Shown here piece after piece: positions 5,841-9,943 of a stretch of 9,943 bases of DNA. Numbering within the stretch: position 1 is the first letter of the stretch; each line of letters begins with the position of its first letter. The translations under genes were made by a program, and so were the position numbers. This DNA is from JAZSQT01 sp045538075 (GTDB lineage Bacteria; Chrysiogenota; Deferribacteres; Deferribacterales; Mucispirillaceae), in contig JAZSQT010000142.1 of the NCBI GenBank assembly GCA_045538075.1, positions 1 to 9,943 of the forward strand, written 5' to 3'. The notes beneath the pieces are model-generated. The model had not been told where the DNA came from. It did no database searches and saw nothing but the letters and a program-made list of their open reading frames with translations.

Positions 5841-6269
5841 TTAGCTTTCTTTTGGTGGATAGTCTTGGCTTTTTCTATACATTGTAGCTTGAGCTATGGC
5901 TATAACTTGTCCATCTCCATCTGTAACTTTTACTTCATACGTTCCAAGCCTACGAGTGTTGCTTAACTCTCTTGCTACAGCAGTAATTGGACCTTTCGTT
6001 CCAGCTGCAATATAAGATATACTTGCAGCAGCAGTAAGGGCTAATTTGCCATAGGTGCTTGCAGCAACAGCTAATGCTAAATCAACTAATGCAAAAATAG
6101 CTCCACCATGGGCAACATTAGCACTGTTTAAATGTATTGGTTCTAATGCCATAGATGTTTTTGCGTATCCTAAATCTATTTCTTCAATTTTAATATTAAG
6201 ACCTTTGCCAAATTGGTCGTGTTGAGCAATATAATTTTTGACGTATTCAAAATCAATTTTATTTTCCAT
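5841..6269 (-). CDS. PaaI-like hotdog-fold acyl-CoA thioesterase
   Basis: A 142-residue single-domain hotdog protein, the usual length for PaaI/YdiI-type thioesterases, which hydrolyse CoA thioesters (often phenylacetyl-CoA or other aryl/acyl-CoA) in the cytoplasm as tetramers. The signature HLNSANVAHGGAIFALVD lies at 46-63: HGG at 54-56 forms the start of the central helix, and D63 corresponds to the catalytic aspartate of PaaI. The central helix continues LALAVAAS, and the final strands (VARELSNTRRLGTYEVKVTDGDGQVIAIAQATMYRK) are typical. GGAG lies eight bases before the ATG. No phenylacetate genes are nearby, so the substrate is open and a housekeeping role is likely. It stands alone, diverging from the hydrolase gene at 6404 over a 134-base AT-rich gap. 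Confidence 0.9.
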   Translation of the reverse strand: MENKIDFEYVKNYIAQHDQFGKGLNIKIEEIDLGYAKTSMALEPIHLNSANVAHGGAIFALVDLALAVAASTYGKLALTAAASISYIAAGTKGPITAVARELSNTRRLGTYEVKVTDGDGQVIAIAQATMYRKSQDYPPKES

Positions 6270-6403
6270 TTATTAAACTCCAATATTGTAATATAATATA
6301 CGGTATTAAGTGTATTTATATTTATAAAAAATTCAAGTCTAATTTTAAAATTATTATATAAAAACTTGTAATTTTATGAATGTTTATGTAAGCTATTAAG
6401 AGT

Positions 6404-7159
6404 ATGGAAATAAATGTTATAGCCTCAGGTAGTTCTGGTAATTGCTACTGTATTAAGCATAATAATAAATATATATTTATTGATGTTGGAGTATCTGCAA
6501 GCAAAATAAAAAATGAACTTGGTAATATAGATAGAAATAGCCAAGTAATTTTGTTTGTTACTCACGAACATACAGACCATATTTCTGGGCTAAAAAGTAT
6601 GGTAAAGAATTTTTCGCCAACGATTTTTACCTCTGAAAAAACGGCAGATATACTTGTAAATAAAGGTGCAGATATTGATAAGCTATATGTATTAGATGCA
6701 GATTATGAGTATGATATGGACGATTTTTCTGTTACACCATATAATCTAATGCATGATGCAGTTGAGCCTTTTGGTTATAAATTTAATTTTGGCGATAATA
6801 TTATATCTTTTGCAACAGATTTAGGAATTATATCAGACTATATTGCTAAATCTATAGAAGGAAGTGATACAATTATACTTGAATCTAATTATGAAGAAAG
6901 TATTTTGAAAAAAAATTCATACCCAAGTTATTTAAAATCTCGTATTTTAAGTAATAGGGGGCATTTATCTAATAAAGAAGCCCATAAATTTATCGGAGAA
7001 ATGAGTAACAGAGGGCTAAAACGTTGTTTTTTAGGTCATATTTCTGAAAATAGCAACGATTATAGTTTGTTAGATAAGTATGCAAAAACTTGTAATGATT
7101 ATTACAATGTAGATACAACTGTTATACATCAAAAAAAATCAACTATTTTAAATATATAA
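6404..7159 (+). CDS. MBL-fold metallohydrolase, YycJ/WalJ-like
   Basis: A 251-residue cytoplasmic metallo-beta-lactamase-fold protein. It opens with the ASGSSGNCY strand-turn (7-15) typical of the YycJ/WalJ subgroup and has the dinuclear metal motif THEHTDH at 53-59. Further likely ligands are H117-D118, D139 (in FATDLG), and a C-terminal GH in FLGHISE. The LESNYEE and ILSNRGHLSN stretches are characteristic of the same subgroup, which includes putative nucleases or phosphodiesterases; the substrate is not established here. Upstream there is no good ribosome binding site, but an in-frame TAA at 6389-6391 and the conserved first strand (MEINVIASGSSG) fix this ATG. nhaB begins 27 bases after the stop with its own strong site, so the two are probably one transcript. 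Whether they share a function is unknown. Confidence 0.9.
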   Translation: MEINVIASGSSGNCYCIKHNNKYIFIDVGVSASKIKNELGNIDRNSQVILFVTHEHTDHISGLKSMVKNFSPTIFTSEKTADILVNKGADIDKLYVLDADYEYDMDDFSVTPYNLMHDAVEPFGYKFNFGDNIISFATDLGIISDYIAKSIEGSDTIILESNYEESILKKNSYPSYLKSRILSNRGHLSNKEAHKFIGEMSNRGLKRCFLGHISENSNDYSLLDKYAKTCNDYYNVDTTVIHQKKSTILNI

Positions 7160-7186
7160 TAATATTTATATCGGAGGTTTTTTATA

Positions 7187-8692
7187 ATGAGTGAACTTGG
7201 TTTAGGCAGAGCTTTTACGTCAAACTTTTTAGGTAATACTCCTAAATGGTATAAAATGACTATATTAGCTTTCCTCGTTGTTAATCCAATTTTATTTTTT
7301 ACAGTAGGTCCTTTTGTTACTGGTTGGCTTCTTATTGGAGAATTTATTTTTACTCTTGCTTTAGCTTTAAAATGTTATCCTTTACCATCTGGTGGTCTTT
7401 TAGCTATAGAGGCTATTATTTTAGGTATGACTACTCCAGATACTGTTTATAAAGAAGTAGCTGCAAACCTTGAAGTTATACTTCTTTTAATGTTTATGGT
7501 AGCTGGTATCTACTTTATGAAAGATTTACTTAGATTTGTTTTTACAAGGTTGCTTGTTGGAACTAAATCAAAAATTGCTCTTTCATTGATTTTTTCTTTT
7601 ATGGGTGCATTTTTATCTGCATTTTTAGATGCTCTTACTGTTACTGCAGTAATTATAGCAGTTGCTTACGGATTTTATGCAATATACCACAGATACGCAT
7701 CAAATATAGGCGAAGGTGATAACCATACATTATCTGATGATTCAAAAATTAGTGAAGAAGATAAAAAGGATTTAGAACAATTTAGAGGTTTTTTAAGAAA
7801 TTTAATGATGCACGGAGCAGTGGGAACGGCATTAGGTGGAGCTATGACTCTCGTTGGTGAGCCTCAAAACTTGCTTATTGGAACTGTTATGAAATGGAAT
7901 TTCGTAGATTTCTTTCACTATTGTTCTATTATATCTATTCCAGTGCTTGTTTCTGGACTTCTTGCTTGTATTCTTCTTGAAGTTACTCATCTTATGGGTT
8001 ATGGTTACCAACTTCCAGAAAAGGTTAGAAATATTTTAGCAGCAGATGTAGAAAAATCGGCACAACTTTTAACACCTAAAGTAAAAATGAAGTATATAGT
8101 GCAAGGAATTGTTGCAGTTATTTTAATAGTTGCTCTTGCAATGCACTGGGCTGCCGTAGGTTTAATTGGACTTATGGTAATTATTCTTCTTACTTCTTTT
8201 AACGGTGTTATAGAAGAACACGATTTTGGACACGCTTTTACAGAAGCATTGCCTTTTACTGCATTACTCGTAGTATTTTTTGCTATAGTTGCAGTAATTC
8301 ATGATCAACATCTATTTAAGCCTATTATTGATTTCGTTTTAAAAATGGAAGGCTCAAACCAGTTAGTAGCATTTTTTGCTGCCAATGGAATATTATCAGC
8401 TATTAGTGATAATGTTTTTGTTGCAACAGTATATATTACTGAAGTAGCACAAGCGTTTGCTGGTGGTATTATAGATCAAGACCAGTTTAATAAACTTGCA
8501 GTTGCAATTAATATGGGAACAAATATTCCATCAGTTGCTACTCCAAACGGTCAAGCTGCATTTTTATTTCTTTTAACTTCTGCTCTTGCTCCGTTAATTA
8601 AACTTTCTTATATGGAGATGGTAAAACTTGCTTTTCCATATATGGTTATAATGACTACTGTAGGGCTTTTAGCTACTAAATTTTTACTATAA
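7187..8692 (+). CDS. nhaB: Na+/H+ antiporter NhaB
   Basis: A 501-residue inner-membrane antiporter, close to the 513 residues of E. coli NhaB, that expels Na+ in exchange for H+ and so supports pH and sodium homeostasis. Roughly twelve hydrophobic segments are separated by a polar loop at about 170-200. The start ELGLGRAFTSNFLGNTPKWYK and the middle EPQNLLIG resemble NhaB rather than NhaA or NhaD. Other family features are FLDALTVTA with D148 (matching the conserved aspartate reported as important in Vibrio NhaB), NGILSAISDNVFVATVY near 395-414, and NMGTNIPSVATPNGQAAF at 442-459. GGAGG at 7172-7176 supports the start. A strong bidirectional terminator follows. It is complete with no disruption. 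Coupling to the Na+-dependent symporter at 52 is plausible physiologically but not shown. Confidence 0.96.
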   Translation: MSELGLGRAFTSNFLGNTPKWYKMTILAFLVVNPILFFTVGPFVTGWLLIGEFIFTLALALKCYPLPSGGLLAIEAIILGMTTPDTVYKEVAANLEVILLLMFMVAGIYFMKDLLRFVFTRLLVGTKSKIALSLIFSFMGAFLSAFLDALTVTAVIIAVAYGFYAIYHRYASNIGEGDNHTLSDDSKISEEDKKDLEQFRGFLRNLMMHGAVGTALGGAMTLVGEPQNLLIGTVMKWNFVDFFHYCSIISIPVLVSGLLACILLEVTHLMGYGYQLPEKVRNILAADVEKSAQLLTPKVKMKYIVQGIVAVILIVALAMHWAAVGLIGLMVIILLTSFNGVIEEHDFGHAFTEALPFTALLVVFFAIVAVIHDQHLFKPIIDFVLKMEGSNQLVAFFAANGILSAISDNVFVATVYITEVAQAFAGGIIDQDQFNKLAVAINMGTNIPSVATPNGQAAFLFLLTSALAPLIKLSYMEMVKLAFPYMVIMTTVGLLATKFLL

Positions 8693-8718
8693 TTAATAAG
8701 AAATAAGTATTTAAAATT

Positions 8719-8750
8719 AAAAAGGCTAACATAAATGTTAGCCTTTTTTT
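8719..8750. terminator. Bidirectional terminator between nhaB and the convergent lipoprotein gene
   Basis: AAAGGCTAACA (8721-8731) pairs exactly with TGTTAGCCTTT (8736-8746) around TAAA. A T run extends to 8750 on the plus strand, and the A run from 8719 gives U's on the minus strand. It serves nhaB and the convergent gene at 8791-9339. Confidence 0.93.
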
Positions 8751-8790
8751 AATTTTACTTAAAATTTTTCAAAAAATTTAAATAGTTATC

Positions 8791-9339
8791 TTATTTTTTC
8801 TCAAGGAAAAAACCATACTCCCACCATACAGAATCATAATCCTGAGTAATAAATTTGATAAAACCGTCTTTATATTCGCAGTTACCATAATTGTATCGAT
8901 GAGAATCATTGATAATAATATTATTAATACGATGTGGATCTCTACTAGTATTAACTTGTGGTGCATGAAAGAATACATCTAATTTAGTATTGTTTTCTAA
9001 GTCAACATCAATATCAAAAGTTACAGCAGAACCATTCTCGTAGTAATAAACTTTTGCATTGCTTGTTCGTATTGCCGTTTCTGTTTGTTTATTTTGACTA
9101 CATTCGTTAGCTTCAGATATACCAAGTTCAACTCCTTTTTCACAATTAGGAGCTACAACAGTCCAAATATCATCATCCATGAATTTATAGTAAGCAAAAG
9201 TAACATTGTAATCATCAAGAGGAACTTGATAGCAACCAGCTTCTAAAATAAAGAACCCATCTCCATCTTCATCGCTACAACCAATAGCAAAAATTGATGT
9301 AAATACTAATAAAAATGCTATTAAAAAAAATTTTTTCAT
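8791..9339 (-). CDS. Predicted lipoprotein with Asp-rich tether, unknown function
   Basis: A 182-residue protein with a lipoprotein signal peptide: MKK, hydrophobic core to about 17, and A18-I19-G20-C21 as lipobox (Ala at -3 is acceptable though less common). Cys21 is followed by an acidic linker SDEDGDG, a common flexible tether. The mature part has four further cysteines (36, 66, 80, 154), enough for two disulfides, and many aromatic residues and beta-like strands, fitting a small exported beta domain. No family is recognised. GGAGG a few bases upstream fixes the ATG. A TTGACA promoter lies about 75 bases upstream, directly beside a G8 tract, so expression may be phase variable. It ends at the bidirectional terminator shared with nhaB. 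Confidence 0.78.
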   Translation of the reverse strand: MKKFFLIAFLLVFTSIFAIGCSDEDGDGFFILEAGCYQVPLDDYNVTFAYYKFMDDDIWTVVAPNCEKGVELGISEANECSQNKQTETAIRTSNAKVYYYENGSAVTFDIDVDLENNTKLDVFFHAPQVNTSRDPHRINNIIINDSHRYNYGNCEYKDGFIKFITQDYDSVWWEYGFFLEKK

Positions 9340-9388
9340 TTTAAATTTCCTCCATTAATTAATTTTTATATTCTATTAATAAAAAATT

Positions 9389-9417
9389 AAACTAACATAT
9401 ACATTAAAACATGTCAA
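9389..9417 (-). promoter_or_regulatory. Candidate promoter of the 182-aa lipoprotein gene
   Basis: On the minus strand: -35 TTGACA (9417-9412), a 17-base spacer, and a weak -10 TAGTTT (9394-9389) preceded by TG one base before it (extended -10). The leader would be about 40-45 nt. Confidence 0.45.
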
Positions 9418-9419
9418 TA

Positions 9420-9431
9420 GGGGGGGGTGGG
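9420..9431. repeat. G8-T-G3 homopolymeric tract
   Basis: Eight consecutive G (9420-9427), one T, then three G, in otherwise very AT-rich intergenic DNA. The run lies two bases upstream of the TTGACA of the minus-strand lipoprotein promoter. Confidence 0.85.
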
Positions 9432-9527
9432 TTGTTTTTTTAGAATGTTTGTAAATATATAATAATTAAAAAAATATTTAATTTTTTTATTATTTTGAAT
9501 GATTATTTTTTTATATTTACTAATTAA

Positions 9528-9791
9528 TTTCTGTGTAAAGGTTGTTTTAAAATTATGTTTTTTAATATTTTTTTGTGTCAATTAAATTGTTTCGGTGTAA
9601 TGGTAGTGTCAAATGATACAAAAAATTTCATCGTAAAATTTTTATCAACTGTTTTTCTGGATTACTTCGTCGTTTTACTCCTCGTAATGACCCTTTAAAA
9701 GTCATTGCGAGAAAAACGCCAGTTTTTCGTGGCAATCCATAAACTATATAAACAATTTCTATTTTTATATACTCATTTCGGTGTAAAGGTT
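9528..9791 (+). repeat. Three direct copies of a 16-mer, TTTCGGTGTAAAGGTT
   Basis: Copies at 9528-9543 (one mismatch, CTG for CGG), 9590-9605 (AATGGTA ending, two mismatches) and 9776-9791 (exact). Copies two and three flank the inverted repeat at 9657-9739. They could be remnants of insertion-sequence ends, but no transposase is visible. Confidence 0.6.
9657..9739. repeat. GTCATTGCGAG/GCAATCC-type intergenic inverted repeat
   Basis: The left arm (9657-9691) begins CTGGATTACTTCGTCG and ends CTCGTAATGAC. The right arm (9701-9739) begins GTCATTGCGAG and ends GGCAATCCA. The arms are imperfect reverse complements around a nine-base centre. This resembles the short palindromic GTCATTGCGAG...GAAGCAATCCAG repeats scattered between genes in many bacteria. 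Confidence 0.7.
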
Positions 9792-9832
9792 ATTTCAATA
9801 TCAACTTTCCTAAAGAACACAATTTTTTCTCC

Positions 9833-9943
9833 AGAAGTAAAAGCATTCCATATATTTATTCAATAAGGTCGTTAACTCGCTTACGCTCGGGGTTTCACCC
9901 AAAACTCCCAAAAAACATTGAATAAATATATGTCATTACTTCT
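9833..9943. repeat. Long imperfect inverted repeat at the window edge (MITE-like or large hairpin)
   Basis: Outer arms AGAAGTAA (9833-9840) and TTACTTCT (9936-9943), and inner arms CATATATTTATTCAAT (9849-9864) and its exact complement at 9917-9932, form one long stem with a small asymmetry. The 52-base centre contains a GC-richer CGCTTACGCTCGGGG segment. The element ends at the last base of the window and may extend further. Confidence 0.65.

Larger units (their letters stand above)
9340..9943. other. Repeat-rich non-coding region to the window edge
   Basis: 604 bases without a supportable gene. In order they hold the lipoprotein leader and promoter, a G8 tract, an AT-rich stretch, three copies of a 16-mer (9528, 9590, 9776), a GTCATTGCGAG-type inverted repeat (9657-9739) and a long imperfect inverted repeat (9833-9943). 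No transposase fragment was recognised in the short frames available. Confidence 0.7.

Noticed and set aside
8778..8978. 66-residue minus-strand open frame
   Set aside because: It is an alternative frame of the 182-residue lipoprotein gene, whose signal peptide, lipobox and ribosome binding site make it the real gene.
9340..9943. CRISPR array or transposase pseudogene in the repeat-rich tail
   Set aside because: The 16-mer copies are unevenly spaced (62 and 186 bases apart), too short and too few for CRISPR, and no frame shows recognisable transposase residues.

Overview
The window is AT-rich (roughly 30 % G+C by eye) and looks like the chromosome of a Gram-negative bacterium. Two predicted lipoproteins carry lipobox-type signal peptides, there is an NhaB-type Na+/H+ antiporter, and most genes have strong GGAGG ribosome binding sites. 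Both tRNA genes lack an encoded CCA tail. That argues against typical Enterobacteria or Vibrio, even though NhaB is best known there. A low-GC host-associated anaerobe (for example a deltaproteobacterium, deferribacterote or spirochaete) would fit, but nothing here fixes the phylum. Most of the window is ordinary chromosome. The last 600 bases are non-coding and repeat-rich.

Layout. 52-2118 (+): an acidic amino acid/dicarboxylate:cation symporter, a strong terminator, then an aspartate/glutamate racemase-family enzyme. 2121-3015 (-): a TrhA/hemolysin III membrane protein behind a 64-residue Cys-containing protein; the latter sits directly under a promoter with no room for a 5' leader. 3151-4386 (+): a 108-residue unknown protein and an EamA-family transporter whose promoter lies inside a perfect 10-bp dyad. 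4370-4472 (+): an apparent free-standing small RNA gene with its own promoter and terminator and GGA motifs presented in hairpin loops. 4510-5425 (-): an unknown lipoprotein and a small exported charged protein. 5560-5717 (-): tandem initiator and elongator tRNA-Met genes with a good promoter. 5841-6269 (-): a PaaI-like hotdog thioesterase. 6404-8692 (+): a metallo-beta-lactamase-fold hydrolase of the YycJ type followed by nhaB and a bidirectional terminator. 8791-9339 (-): a second unknown lipoprotein whose promoter abuts a G8 tract. 9340-9943: intergenic DNA with a thrice-repeated 16-mer, a GTCATTGCGAG-type inverted repeat and a larger inverted repeat reaching the window edge.

Themes. Several genes concern transport across the inner membrane: acidic amino acid uptake, EamA export/import, Na+/H+ exchange and TrhA. 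The symporter-racemase pair suggests coupled uptake and stereochemical interconversion of aspartate or glutamate. The most interesting item is the roughly 70-nt RNA at 4404-4472. It has three hairpins: one shows the hexaloop AUGGAG, and the terminator hairpin has GGA as its loop within ACAGGAUGU. This is the architecture of RNAs that sequester CsrA/RsmA, so it is proposed here as a candidate minimal Csr-type sponge RNA. No CsrA gene is visible in the window, and all functional calls are made from sequence reading alone.
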